The notes beneath the pieces were generated by a model. That model did not search any database, was not told the DNA's origin, and saw only the letters and a list, made by a program, of their open reading frames with translations. Shown here one piece after another: positions 1 to 8,456 of a DNA stretch of 64,000 nucleotides. The translations under genes were made by a program, and so were the position numbers. The stretch covers positions 248,001-312,000 of the forward strand of contig JACQZE010000003.1 in NCBI GenBank assembly GCA_016207885.1, read 5' to 3'. This stretch comes from Nitrospirota bacterium (GTDB taxonomy: Bacteria > Nitrospirota > Thermodesulfovibrionia > UBA6902). Each line of letters opens with the position of its first letter. The stretch's first letter is position 1.

Positions 1-645
1 CTCTGATGAGGTGAATACCTCAATATTGCCGTGTGATTTTACCCTGTCAATGGTTGTCTTAACGCCGGGCTCTTCAAGGTCTTCAAAAGGCGAGGCCTGA
101 GGAAGCTGCTTGTGCATCTTTGCAGCCCAGCCACCAAGCTCTGAGGCCTTCTCAACAAGCGTGACTTTGTAGCCTGCGTCTGCTGCTCCAAGCGCGGATG
201 ACATACCGGCGATCCCTCCGCCGATAACGAGGATATCCTTGTTCAGTTCCTCAAGCATGAACGGCTCGGGAAGTTCGCTGTTCTGCGCCCTGGTGACGCC
301 CATCCTGATATAGTCTTCAGCCAAAGCCTGCGTCTCTTCAGTCTTGTGCTCCTGTGTCCAGGATACAAACTCCCTGATATTCGCCCTCTCAACAACGGTG
401 CCGGGGAATGTGAACTCCTTATGTTTCGCACGCGGTGAGCAGGCAGCGATAAGGACTGTATTTACACCTTCGCCGCTTATATCATTTTTTATAGTGTCAA
501 TACCTTCGGGGCTGCAGAGTATATCATGGGTCTTTATTACAGGTACCTTGTACTCCTTCTCCCCTACCTTAACAAGCTTATCTACATCTACGGCATCGGC
601 TATCTCGCAGCCTTTGCATATATATAATCCTATCTTCTTTTCCAT
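1..645 (-). CDS. qmoB: QmoB, quinone-interacting oxidoreductase subunit B (N-terminal part, cut by window edge)
   Basis: All 215 codons from the ATG at 645 down to base 1 are open, so the gene continues past the left edge. The product starts MEKKIGLYICKGCE, an HdrA-like N-terminus with Cys10 and Cys13. It then has an LIAACSPRAKHKEF segment and, from about residue 138, an FAD-binding motif VIGGGIAGMSSALG. QmoB is the HdrA-like flavo-iron-sulfur subunit of the Qmo complex, which links the menaquinone pool to APS reductase on the cytoplasmic side of the membrane. The start overlaps the qmoA stop by one base (TGATG), so the two are translationally coupled. Family identity is clear from the qmoA/aprBA context; the C-terminal ferredoxin/MvhD-like part cannot be seen. 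Confidence 0.9.
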   Translation of the reverse strand, partial: MEKKIGLYICKGCEIADAVDVDKLVKVGEKEYKVPVIKTHDILCSPEGIDTIKNDISGEGVNTVLIAACSPRAKHKEFTFPGTVVERANIREFVSWTQEHKTEETQALAEDYIRMGVTRAQNSELPEPFMLEELNKDILVIGGGIAGMSSALGAADAGYKVTLVEKASELGGWAAKMHKQLPQASPFEDLEEPGVKTTIDRVKSHGNIEVFTSSE

Positions 646-1910
646 CAGCCGTTCCTCCTTATTGTCTGGATGGCCTTGAGCGCTGCCGCAGTGGCATCCT
701 GGACAGACTTTGCCACATCTGCCGGATTTTTAGAGCAGCCTACGGCAAAGATGCCGTGCTCGTCCTTCCCTGGAACCACGAAACCATGCTCATTGACTGT
801 CACTGAATCAGGAAGCTTTACACTCCCGACAGACGGGACCATGCCGGTTGCGAGGACACAGAGGTCAACCTGCACCTTAACCTTGCCTCCCGCAAGAATG
901 TCTTCAGCCGTTACTATGATGTCGCCTGTCGCTGGATCTGCCTCCACCTTCGCAACCTTGCCCTTTATCATGGAAACATTCGCATCATCCTTTATCTTAT
1001 TCAGGAACCTTTCATAAGATGTCCCGGGTGTGCGTATGTCTATATAGAACATGTATGCCTTTGAATCGGGATACTGCTCCCTTACATATGTTGCCTGCTT
1101 GAGCGATGCCATGCAGCAAACAGCAGAACAGAATGCGAGGTGGTTCTCATCCCTTGAGCCCGCACACTGGACAAAAGCAACTGACTTTACCTCTTTGCCG
1201 TCTGACGGCCTGAGAAGTTTGCCCTGGGTAGGCCCTGTGCTGGAAGCTATCCTCTCCATCATTACATTAGTGATGATATTGGGGCTTGTGGCGAAACCGA
1301 GATTCTCTATCTTCGAAGCGTCATACGGATCCCAGCCTGTTGCAAGTACTATTGCGCCCGCGTTGACCTCGATGACCTTCGGCTTCATGTTTAGGTCGAT
1401 TGCGTCATATCTACAGACATCGGCGCATTTTCCGCACTCAGCCTTTTTGCATGCACCGGCATCGATAGCGTACTGGAACGGGAATGACTGCTCAAACGGG
1501 ATGTAGATTGCCTTCCTCTTGTCAAGGCCGGCGTTAACATCATTCGGCACTTCAACCGGACACGCCGCAACACACTCGTTGCATGCGACACATTTGTCAT
1601 TAACATAGCGCGGGTTAAGCTGCACTGACACATTGAAATTGCCGGCCTTCCCCTCTATGCGCTCGATCTGGGCAAGTGTGTAATAAGTGATCCTCGGATT
1701 GAACTTTATCCTCCTGTAGTTGATCTCAAGGCCGCATGACGGCGGACAGAGCTTCGGAAAGTACTTGTTCATCCTGGAGACCCTGCCTCCGAGATACGGT
1801 GTCTTCTCGACTATAACAACATTATAGCCTGCCTCTGCCGCCTCGGCAGCTGTCGTGAGCCCGCTGATCCCGCCCCCGACAACCAGAATTGTATTTACCT
1901 GATCTGACAT
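645..1910 (-). CDS. qmoA: QmoA, quinone-interacting oxidoreductase subunit A
   Basis: A 421-residue HdrA-like flavoprotein. The FAD-binding glycine motif VVGGGISGLTTAAE lies at residues 10-23, followed by EKTPYLGGR. Two cysteine clusters suitable for [4Fe-4S] centres follow: C107-x2-C110-x2-C113-x3-C117 and C154-x4-C159-x2-C162-x3-C166. There is also a CPPSCG pair at 55-59. QmoA passes electrons between quinol, through QmoC, and AprBA. The start is set by a GGAGGAG ribosome site just upstream of the ATG at 1910. It lies downstream of aprA but is separated from it by a strong terminator, and is coupled to qmoB by a one-base overlap. Length and motifs fit the family well. Confidence 0.95.
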   Translation of the reverse strand: MSDQVNTILVVGGGISGLTTAAEAAEAGYNVVIVEKTPYLGGRVSRMNKYFPKLCPPSCGLEINYRRIKFNPRITYYTLAQIERIEGKAGNFNVSVQLNPRYVNDKCVACNECVAACPVEVPNDVNAGLDKRKAIYIPFEQSFPFQYAIDAGACKKAECGKCADVCRYDAIDLNMKPKVIEVNAGAIVLATGWDPYDASKIENLGFATSPNIITNVMMERIASSTGPTQGKLLRPSDGKEVKSVAFVQCAGSRDENHLAFCSAVCCMASLKQATYVREQYPDSKAYMFYIDIRTPGTSYERFLNKIKDDANVSMIKGKVAKVEADPATGDIIVTAEDILAGGKVKVQVDLCVLATGMVPSVGSVKLPDSVTVNEHGFVVPGKDEHGIFAVGCSKNPADVAKSVQDATAAALKAIQTIRRNG

Positions 1911-1972
1911 GTTACTCCTCCTAAAACTTAGAGAGTTTTTTTAAACTATTACCAAACAATATCGGGATTGAG

Positions 1973-2000
1973 TTTATAACATTAAGACAAAATAATTCAA
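1973..2000 (-). promoter_or_regulatory. candidate sigma70-type promoter for qmoA
   Basis: Reading the minus strand, TTGAAT (1995-2000) is followed after 16 bases by TATAAA (1973-1978), about 60 bases upstream of the qmoA ATG. It sits downstream of the aprA terminator, where a new promoter would be needed for the qmo genes. The match is moderate, the region is AT-rich, and chance matches are possible. Confidence 0.35.
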
Positions 2001-2086
2001 GATATTTATAAGGCAGAAATTACTAAATAATAAATTCTTATAAATTGTCAGTATATATAAAAAGTTTTTCAATCCCGGTTAACAGC

Positions 2087-2123
2087 TTAAAAAAACTCAG
2101 GGCGCTGTTGCCAGCGCCCTGAG
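2087..2123 (-). terminator. intrinsic terminator after aprA
   Basis: A perfect 12-bp stem (arms 2096-2107 and 2112-2123, sequence CTCAGGGCGCTG) closes a 4-base loop. On the minus strand it is followed by a run of seven T (2089-2095). It lies 20 bases past the aprA stop and is the strongest intrinsic terminator visible in the window. It should end most transcripts that start at adk or sat before they reach qmoA. Confidence 0.88.
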
Positions 2124-2143
2124 ATTCTCTGCAAGTGCCCGAA

Positions 2144-4153
2144 TTAATCCGGGAACAGGTTCTTGTGATCCGTCTTTGACATTGTGAACTCACCGGTCTC
2201 CATGTTGTATGTGGAGAGGGTAAATACCTTCCAGTTAGCATCATCAATGAAGTCATGGTCGCCTCTGTAGTAGTAACCAGGGTACCTGGTCTCCTCTCTG
2301 TAGAGGATGTGGCGGGCATGCGCTTCAAGTGAGAGTATCCTGTGATAATTCTCCCAGCATCTCATCAGTTCGTGGAGGTTTGCAGCGCCCATCTTTGCTG
2401 AGTCCTCTTTGAGCATTGTGAGCTGCTTTAATCCTTCGTCAAGCATGGTCTTTGATGTCATGTACCATGTTGAGATTCCGCCCATATACTCATCAGCTAT
2501 CTTCTGAAGCCTTGTCTGAAGCATGTCAGGCTTGATGTAGTTCGGGTTGATCTTGGGATCTGTTGAGTATGTTTTGTGTTTCTCATAGACCTCAAAAGGC
2601 ATATAAAGCTCTGCCGCCATCTCGTCAGCCGAACGCCTTGTTACAGGTGAATAGCCCGGATTGTCGATGAGGTATGCTATTGCAGCCTTTGCTGCTATCC
2701 TGCCCTCTGCATGAGAGCCTGATGAAAACTTGTGACCTGACGCGCCGCAGATATCGCCGCACATAAAGAGGCCCGGAACGGTTGACATCCTGTTGTAACC
2801 CCAATGCCATTCAGCAGGCGTTCCCGGTATGTCGCCGGGGCCTGAACACCAGAATCCCGCACAGCCTGCATGAGAACCGAGAAGATACGGCTCGGTCGGC
2901 ATGATCTCTGAAGGGGACTTGTCAGGCTCAATGTCCTTACAAGCCCAGAGTCCGGCCTGTCCGATACACATGTCGAGGAAGTCTTCCCATGCCTCAGACT
3001 CAAGATGCTTGACCTTCTTCTTGCCTTCTTTCTCGCCAAGCTGGTCAATAAAGGTCTTGTTGATAGCTGCCATCGCCTCATCAGTTCTCATGATGATCGG
3101 GCCCTTGCCTGCCTTCATGTCTTTCATCATCAGGTGATTTCTGATAGCGGTGCCCATCTTGTCAACATACTTGCCGTATTTTGCTCTTGCTTCAGCAAGA
3201 TACTCCGGATTTAAGCAGTAATCTTCGCCAAGGCTGTTTGTTGCTTTAGCCTTGAAGAAGAGGAACCATGCGCCGACTGGACCGTAACCGTCCTTGAATC
3301 TCGCTGGTACGAACCTGTTCTCCATCAGGGTGAGCTGTGCGCCTGCCTGCATACCGAGTGCATAACCGGAACCTGAGTTCCATACAGGATACCATGCCCT
3401 GCCCTGGCCTTCCTTGGTAGATCTCGGCCTGAAACAGTTAACAGCTCCGCCTGCGGCAAGAACCATCGCCTTGGCCCTGAATATGTACATCTTGTTCTCT
3501 CTTACGCTGAAACCAACTGCTGCCGCAACCCTCTTGGGGTCGTTCTTGTCTTTGAAGAGCCTGACTATGAATACCCTCTCAAAGTGATTCTGCGCAACAC
3601 CGGTTGCAGCCCTGTTTATCTCAAGCGCCTTCTTGGCCGCCTCAGCAACGATAGCCTTGTAAGACTCGCCGTTGATCATGATCTGCCATTTGCCTGACCT
3701 TACAGGTGTGCCGCCGTCCTTTAATGACTTCTTTCCTGCATCTTTTGCCTGAAAACCGTCAAGCGAAAAACCGTCATCGCCCTTCTTCCAGATAGGAAGT
3801 CCCCACTCCTCAAAAAGGTGAACGCTGTCATCAACGTGCCTTCCAAGGTCATATACGAGGTCATCTCTGGTTATGCCCATAAGGTCGGCCCTTACGTATC
3901 TGACATAGTCTTCACATTTGTTCTCACCGATGTATGTATTGATAGCTGAAAGGCCCATTGCAACAGCGCCGCTTCTGTCTGTCGCTGCCTTGTCAACCAT
4001 TGTGACCTTGAACTTGTTTGATGCAGCCCATTTTGTAGCCTCATAAGCCGCTCCGCAGCAAGCCATGCCGCCGCCGATAAGGAGCAGGTCGGTATCATGC
4101 TCTACAATTTCAGGTTTTGCGCAGTATGAAAATGTACAAGTCTCTTTTTCCAT
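2144..4153 (-). CDS. aprA: AprA, adenylylsulfate (APS) reductase alpha subunit
   Basis: A 669-residue flavoprotein that reduces APS to sulfite and AMP (or runs the reverse reaction in sulfur oxidisers) in the cytoplasm. The FAD-binding motif LLLIGGGMACCGAAYEA lies at residues 23-39. The rest matches the fumarate reductase/AprA fold, including LAAGGAVNCFRPRST and the GDICGASGHKFSSGSHAEGR cofactor segment near the middle of the C-terminal half. The length is normal for dissimilatory AprA. It follows aprB after 14 bases, so the two are co-translated as the AprBA heterodimer, and it is followed by a strong terminator. The sequence alone does not tell the direction of catalysis. Confidence 0.97.
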   Translation of the reverse strand: MEKETCTFSYCAKPEIVEHDTDLLLIGGGMACCGAAYEATKWAASNKFKVTMVDKAATDRSGAVAMGLSAINTYIGENKCEDYVRYVRADLMGITRDDLVYDLGRHVDDSVHLFEEWGLPIWKKGDDGFSLDGFQAKDAGKKSLKDGGTPVRSGKWQIMINGESYKAIVAEAAKKALEINRAATGVAQNHFERVFIVRLFKDKNDPKRVAAAVGFSVRENKMYIFRAKAMVLAAGGAVNCFRPRSTKEGQGRAWYPVWNSGSGYALGMQAGAQLTLMENRFVPARFKDGYGPVGAWFLFFKAKATNSLGEDYCLNPEYLAEARAKYGKYVDKMGTAIRNHLMMKDMKAGKGPIIMRTDEAMAAINKTFIDQLGEKEGKKKVKHLESEAWEDFLDMCIGQAGLWACKDIEPDKSPSEIMPTEPYLLGSHAGCAGFWCSGPGDIPGTPAEWHWGYNRMSTVPGLFMCGDICGASGHKFSSGSHAEGRIAAKAAIAYLIDNPGYSPVTRRSADEMAAELYMPFEVYEKHKTYSTDPKINPNYIKPDMLQTRLQKIADEYMGGISTWYMTSKTMLDEGLKQLTMLKEDSAKMGAANLHELMRCWENYHRILSLEAHARHILYREETRYPGYYYRGDHDFIDDANWKVFTLSTYNMETGEFTMSKTDHKNLFPD

Positions 4154-4167
4154 TTTATCCTTCCCCC

Positions 4168-4587
4168 CTATTCCTTTCTGGCTTCATAGTTGAAGAAGCC
4201 GATATTTTTGATCTTTGACATGTCAGCTTCAGGCTTGCCGGTATACGGATCAATAGAAGCCTCTTCAGTTGTCCTGATCGGGAACTTGAACCTCTTGAGA
4301 ATCCCGTTCCTGAACTTTACGGTCCACATGATGGAGTCAGTTCCCCTCATCGGGATAACATTACCTCCGATTGGACAAAAGTCCTGATAACCCCTTACCT
4401 CGATCGCCTGTTGCGGGCAGATCTTTACACAGTTGTAGCACTCCCAGCACTGTTCCGGCTCCTGGTTGAAGGCCTTCATGAGATCCCTGTTAAGGGCCAT
4501 GAGGTCATTAGGACAGATGTACTGACATGCTGTCTTATCCTGCGCTTTGCATCCATCGCATTTCTCAGCAATAACAAAACTTGGCAT
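4168..4587 (-). CDS. aprB: AprB, APS reductase beta (iron-sulfur) subunit
   Basis: A 139-residue ferredoxin-like protein with two [4Fe-4S] cysteine sets, C10/C13/C21/C25 and C47/C50/C53/C57. The second is in the form CWECYNCVKICP. After the ferredoxin part, the chain ends in the beta-sheet and tail that wrap AprA in the known heterodimer (family knowledge). It carries electrons from Qmo to the AprA FAD. The start is supported by a strong AGGAGTAAAAA site immediately upstream of the ATG at 4587. It lies between sat (87-base gap) and aprA (14-base gap). Confidence 0.96.
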   Translation of the reverse strand: MPSFVIAEKCDGCKAQDKTACQYICPNDLMALNRDLMKAFNQEPEQCWECYNCVKICPQQAIEVRGYQDFCPIGGNVIPMRGTDSIMWTVKFRNGILKRFKFPIRTTEEASIDPYTGKPEADMSKIKNIGFFNYEARKE

Positions 4588-4674
4588 TTTTTACTCCTCC
4601 TTTTAAGAATTAACCGTTTTGGTCATGTTGGCTTAAATTAAGCCTTTGTAACTTGTCTTTAATAAGACATTAAT

Positions 4675-5874
4675 TTATTTATCGATACTCTGGTAATATT
4701 TGATCAGAATGTCAGCAACTTCAGGACGTGAGAATTCTTTAGGCGGTGCAATGCCGTTACCTAACATCTCGCGAACCTTTGTGCCTGAAAGCAGAACAAA
4801 GTCTTCTTTCTTATGATCAGGAGCCTCACACATCATCACAACCTTGTCCAGTTTCTTCGAGTATGCGGTGTGGTCAGCTTTGAATATCTCAATTTTAAGA
4901 GCGCCTGCCGGAACCTCATTATCAAAGATGGTCTGGGCATCGAATGCGCCGTAGTGATCGCCAACGCCTGCATGGTCACGTCCGACTATGAAGTGAGTTA
5001 CGCCCATGTTCTGACGGAATACAGCGTGCAGAACACCTTCACGCGGGCCTGCATAAAGCATATCGAAACCGTAACCGGTAACCATCGCGCTGTTCTTCGG
5101 GAAGTACAGCTCAACCATTTTACGGATAGCAGCATCACGAACAGGAGCCGGGATATCTCCCTTTTTCAGTTTGCCGAGCAGCATGTGAATGACCAAGCCG
5201 TCACAACCCAAACGTTTCATTGCCATGTGGCAAAGTTCTTCATGAGCCAGATGCATCGGGTTACGGGTCTGGAAAGCGACAACCTTCTCCCACCCGCGCT
5301 CGGCGATTTCGTTGCGGATCTCGACTGCGGTGCGGAAGGTGTCAGGAAATTCATCCTGGAAATAAGAGAAATTCAATACTTTTATGGGACCTGAAAGACA
5401 AACTTTACCCTGCGCGTTAAATGCATCAACGCCCGGGTGCGCTTCTTTGTGATTAGGACGGTAAACCTTCTCAGATATCAGCTCCATCTCTGCATCGCTG
5501 AACTCTTCCACCGCCTTTACATCCATAACTGCCAGCACAGGGTTGCCTTCAACGTTCGGGTCTTTCAGCGCAATGCGGTCACCCGCCTTGATATTGCCCG
5601 CATTTTGCACCAGATTCAATACTGGAGTAGGCCAGAACAGGCCGGATGTTGTCTTCATGTTGTTAGCAACAGACAACGCATCAGCCTTATTCATGTAGCC
5701 TGTTAACGGGTTGAAGTAACCGCCGCCCATCATGACTGCATTAGCTGCAGTAGCTGAACTCACAAGAATAGAAGCCAGACCTTTAGCTTCATGCTGCAAG
5801 GCTTCATTTTGAGCTGTGTCATATACATACAGCGGATTCAGTTCATCTGAACCATGTGGTTTGATCAATGCCAT
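4675..5874 (-). CDS. sat: Sat, dissimilatory sulfate adenylyltransferase (ATP sulfurylase)
   Basis: A 399-residue enzyme that converts sulfate and ATP to APS and pyrophosphate, the first step of dissimilatory sulfate reduction (or the last, ATP-yielding step in sulfur oxidation). The substrate-binding motif QTRNPMHLAH is at residues 202-211 and GRDHAGVGDH at 298-307; both are diagnostic. There is no fused APS kinase domain, as expected for the dissimilatory form. It starts 10 bases after the adk stop with a GGAGGAAG ribosome site, so it is co-transcribed with adk, and it precedes aprBA. Confidence 0.97.
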   Translation of the reverse strand: MALIKPHGSDELNPLYVYDTAQNEALQHEAKGLASILVSSATAANAVMMGGGYFNPLTGYMNKADALSVANNMKTTSGLFWPTPVLNLVQNAGNIKAGDRIALKDPNVEGNPVLAVMDVKAVEEFSDAEMELISEKVYRPNHKEAHPGVDAFNAQGKVCLSGPIKVLNFSYFQDEFPDTFRTAVEIRNEIAERGWEKVVAFQTRNPMHLAHEELCHMAMKRLGCDGLVIHMLLGKLKKGDIPAPVRDAAIRKMVELYFPKNSAMVTGYGFDMLYAGPREGVLHAVFRQNMGVTHFIVGRDHAGVGDHYGAFDAQTIFDNEVPAGALKIEIFKADHTAYSKKLDKVVMMCEAPDHKKEDFVLLSGTKVREMLGNGIAPPKEFSRPEVADILIKYYQSIDK

Positions 5875-5884
5875 TTCTTCCTCC

Positions 5885-6535
5885 TTAGTTATTTAGTGGG
5901 TCAACTATTTTACAGATGCCGTTAAATATATCGTCAATGCTGCCTGAGCCTTCTATGTTCTTTAAAATCCCTTTGCGGGAATAATAATCGATAAGCGGGG
6001 CTGTCTGCGCATCATATATTTCGAGCCTGTTCTTGATCGTCTCTTCTTTATCATCATCCCTCTGATAGAGGTCTCCGCCGCACTTGTCGCATTTGCCTTT
6101 CATCGGAGTTGAGAAGTAGATATTATACATTTGCTGGCAGTCTCTGCAAGTCCTCCTGCCGGTAAGCCTCCTCAGCAGGTCATCCCTGTCAACATCCACG
6201 CTCAATGCGAGATCAAGCGGTGCCATATTGGCAAGAACCTTATCAAGCTCTTCAGCCTGTGACGTGTTTCTCGGGAAGCCGTCCAGGATATATCCTTTTT
6301 TACAGTCGTCCTGCGCGAGCCTGTCCTTAACAAGGCCGATAACTACTGAATCGGGCACAAGCTCGCCCTTGTCCATATATGATTTTGCTTCTTTACCAAG
6401 AGGAGTTCCATCTGCTACTGCCTTTCTAAGTATATCGCCTGTTGAGATCTGAGGAATTCTATACTTTTCAATGAGTTTCTTGGCCTGAGTCCCCTTCCCG
6501 GCACCCGGCGCGCCTAATAATACAAGCCTCATCAT
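5885..6535 (-). CDS. adk: adenylate kinase, zinc-lid type
   Basis: A 216-residue nucleoside monophosphate kinase (AMP + ATP to 2 ADP). The P-loop GAPGAGKGT is at residues 8-16 and the AMP-site segment LDGFPRN at 84-90. The LID domain carries four zinc-binding cysteines (C130, C133, C149, C152), the form common in Gram-positives and several anaerobic phyla. It is the first gene of the sat-aprBA unit rather than sitting in the usual ribosomal-protein operon. That suggests a dedicated role in recycling the AMP made by APS reductase. A good promoter lies about 65 bases upstream. Confidence 0.97.
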   Translation of the reverse strand: MMRLVLLGAPGAGKGTQAKKLIEKYRIPQISTGDILRKAVADGTPLGKEAKSYMDKGELVPDSVVIGLVKDRLAQDDCKKGYILDGFPRNTSQAEELDKVLANMAPLDLALSVDVDRDDLLRRLTGRRTCRDCQQMYNIYFSTPMKGKCDKCGGDLYQRDDDKEETIKNRLEIYDAQTAPLIDYYSRKGILKNIEGSGSIDDIFNGICKIVDPLNN

Positions 6536-6601
6536 ACCCCCCTATGCTTTGTAAAGAAAGATTAATATCAAAAAATATATAACGCAGACCGATGAGTGAC
6601 T

Positions 6602-6631
6602 ATAATATTCAAGTGGGGTTTTCTGAGTCAA
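6602..6631 (-). promoter_or_regulatory. candidate promoter of the adk-sat-aprBA operon
   Basis: On the minus strand TTGACT (6626-6631) is followed after 18 bases by TATTAT (6602-6607). This places a start near 6594 and gives a leader of about 60 bases before the adk ATG. It is the best hexamer pair in the 265-base divergent gap. Confidence 0.5.
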
Positions 6632-6712
6632 TACAAAAATTTAAATTGAAATATAATCATTGCTTATATTTGCACTTTAAATCCATTTGGACTGCATGAC
6701 CAGGCTCAGTCT

Positions 6713-6730
6713 TTGGTTATTAATAATCAA
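6713..6730. promoter_or_regulatory. possible operator palindrome in the adk/SH3 divergent gap
   Basis: An 18-base near-perfect inverted repeat (TTGGTTATT / AATAATCAA, one mismatch) lies between the adk promoter and the TTGACA hexamer of the plus-strand gene. Its size and place suit a dimeric repressor or activator site, but AT-rich palindromes are common by chance. Confidence 0.25.
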
Positions 6731-6744
6731 TGAAAATCCGGTTC

Positions 6745-6774
6745 TTGACATAATGGCAGAGATATAACAATATA
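6745..6774 (+). promoter_or_regulatory. possible promoter of the SH3-domain gene
   Basis: A perfect TTGACA at 6745-6750 is followed by an AT-rich stretch. AATATA at 6769-6774 gives 18-base spacing, but no clear TATAAT is present. It is the only good -35 hexamer before the gene at 6801. Confidence 0.3.
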
Positions 6775-6800
6775 TATTCACTTAAATTTGGGAATACGCC

Positions 6801-7241
6801 ATGAAAAGAACGACTATTATTGCAATCTGCTTTTTTATACTGTCAGCTTCTGATGCTTATTCATTATGTGTCACCGCTGACACGGCGAATCTAAGGTCAG
6901 GCCCGAGCGCAAAAGATGAGATAAGCTGGCAGGTATTTATGTATATGCCGTTAAAAAAGATCTCCAAAAAAGGCACCTGGTTTAAGGTCGAGGACCTTGA
7001 AGGAGATACTCACTGGATAGCGGAAAATCTTGTGACAGAGGATTTTAAATGCGCTGTTGTCAAGGTTGATGAGGCAAATGTCAGGAGCGGGCCGGGGGAA
7101 GAGTATAAAAAGACCATACTGAGCCCATTATACCAATACGAATCTCTTAAGGTTTTGGAGATAAAAGACCAATGGGTCAATGTAATGTACGAATCCGGCG
7201 ATACCGGCTGGATACTTAATGACCTCTTGTGGATTCAGTAA
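6801..7241 (+). CDS. secreted protein with two bacterial SH3 domains
   Basis: A 146-residue protein with an N-terminal signal peptide (residues 1-21, ending SASDAYS) and two tandem SH3b domains, about 22-82 and 83-146. The repeated signatures are TANLRSGPSAKDE and EANVRSGPGEEYK. Each domain ends with the W-V/I-N/A-E-L type strand typical of the family. Such proteins bind peptidoglycan or other envelope ligands; no catalytic domain is attached. It is followed after 19 bases by a TPR lipoprotein gene, suggesting an envelope-related pair. Partner and ligand are unknown. Confidence 0.85.
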   Translation: MKRTTIIAICFFILSASDAYSLCVTADTANLRSGPSAKDEISWQVFMYMPLKKISKKGTWFKVEDLEGDTHWIAENLVTEDFKCAVVKVDEANVRSGPGEEYKKTILSPLYQYESLKVLEIKDQWVNVMYESGDTGWILNDLLWIQ

Positions 7242-7260
7242 ATAAAATATATTATTCTAT

Positions 7261-7818
7261 ATGCCTAAAATAAAACATTCACTACATCGCTTTGCTGTCA
7301 GAATAGTTATTTTACTCTGCATAACATTATCCATACTTACAATTTCCTGTGACAAATCTGACAAAACCGCGCAGAAGAACAGCAGCACTTCTGCGGTAAC
7401 AGGCCCTATAATTGATACGAACATGGGCGGAGGCGTCATGGCAAAACTTGATACTAACGACAAGAGCCCGGAATCACTCGCGCTTATGGGTGACAAATAC
7501 TTTGAAGGCGGCCAGTATGTTCAGGCTATAAGTGTTTACAGAAAGGTACTTGAACTTAACCCGAAAGATGTTGACACTTATAATGACCTGGGACTCTCTC
7601 TGCACTATACAAGACAAACAGACGAGGCCATTGACATCCTGAAAAAAGGCACACAATTGGATTCGAACTACCAGAACATATGGTTAAGCCTCGGTTATGT
7701 ACTTGCTCAATCGGCAAGAAATGATGAGGCAAAGATAGTGCTGAAGCATACTGTTGACATTAACCCAAATTCCCCTCAGGGTGAGGAAGCCGGGAAATGG
7801 CTTGATAATTTAAAATAG
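7261..7818 (+). CDS. TPR-repeat lipoprotein
   Basis: A 185-residue protein with a lipoprotein signal peptide whose lipobox LTISC puts the modified cysteine at residue 30. A linker rich in Ser, Thr and Asn is followed by about three tetratricopeptide repeats (residues 75-180), with typical spacing such as YNDLGLSLHYTRQTDEAI and IWLSLGYVLAQSARNDEA. TPRs form protein-binding superhelices; the likely place is the periplasmic face of the inner or outer membrane. It probably shares a transcript with the SH3 gene upstream. The exact partner cannot be inferred. Its stop is only five bases from the convergent gene at 7824. Confidence 0.82.
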   Translation: MPKIKHSLHRFAVRIVILLCITLSILTISCDKSDKTAQKNSSTSAVTGPIIDTNMGGGVMAKLDTNDKSPESLALMGDKYFEGGQYVQAISVYRKVLELNPKDVDTYNDLGLSLHYTRQTDEAIDILKKGTQLDSNYQNIWLSLGYVLAQSARNDEAKIVLKHTVDINPNSPQGEEAGKWLDNLK

Positions 7819-7823
7819 CCTGA

Positions 7824-8414
7824 TTATTTCTCGATATCATCAAACTCCCTGCGAACTTCTTCAAGCCTGCTTTTATATCCCTCAGCATCGCCATATTCAA
7901 AGAAGTGCTTATACCTGCTGTTTATGCCCTTTGCCTTGCGCGCATGTTTTATCGGGCACCAGTACTGTTCTGTTCTTTCCGCGATCTCCTTCGAATAATC
8001 TATGACGCCGTTAACATACCCGCAGTAGACGCAATTTATCTTTTCTATAAGGTTGAGATAAGCGAGTGAATGGCGGTCTATAACAACGTAATCGCTCCTG
8101 ACCACTTTGGGTATGCGGTAAACAGGAAAACATATTGCGTGATAAATGCTTACGATAAGATCCAATAAAAATATAGGCACAAGGCATAACCATATTACAG
8201 GAGCAGTGATGATGTTCAGGATATTCGCATCGAATAAATAAAAGACTATCTTCTTGACCAGTTTTTTGTGTTCCCGCCGAACCGTATCCTGAAACCTGAC
8301 CTTCTTCTCTTTTATCTCATAGAAGAACTCATCCCCTTTCTTCTGCGCCTCTTCCGCAAGCTCTCTCTCAAGGGATTTTATCTTTGTCAGTAACTCTTCC
8401 AGCCGGTTATTCAT
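7824..8414 (-). CDS. coiled-coil membrane protein with a possible zinc site (unknown function)
   Basis: A 196-residue protein with no function I can name. Residues 1-60 are charged and heptad-like (predicted coiled coil). A hydrophobic stretch at about 64-95 likely makes one hairpin or two membrane segments. The C-terminal part is soluble and contains C128-x2-C131 and C153-x3-H157, which could bind zinc. The motif CVYCGY followed by WCPIKHARKAKG looks conserved-family-like rather than random. It precedes no obvious operon partner: aspS lies 42 bases upstream on the same strand and may be co-transcribed. The start follows a GGGGGAG ribosome site. Confidence 0.7.
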   Translation of the reverse strand: MNNRLEELLTKIKSLERELAEEAQKKGDEFFYEIKEKKVRFQDTVRREHKKLVKKIVFYLFDANILNIITAPVIWLCLVPIFLLDLIVSIYHAICFPVYRIPKVVRSDYVVIDRHSLAYLNLIEKINCVYCGYVNGVIDYSKEIAERTEQYWCPIKHARKAKGINSRYKHFFEYGDAEGYKSRLEEVRREFDDIEK

Positions 8415-8456
8415 ACTCTCCCCCTGTTTTACAGTTACTGAAAATAACTTTGCGGG

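Noticed and set aside
670-1506. Plus-strand open frames opposite qmoA
   Set aside because: They are antisense shadows of a well-conserved gene and have no domain signature.
4625-4670. Two small hairpins (GGCTTAA/TTAAGCC and TGTCTT/AAGACA) between sat and aprB
   Set aside because: Stems are short and AT-rich with no T-run on the minus strand, so a terminator or riboswitch is not supported.
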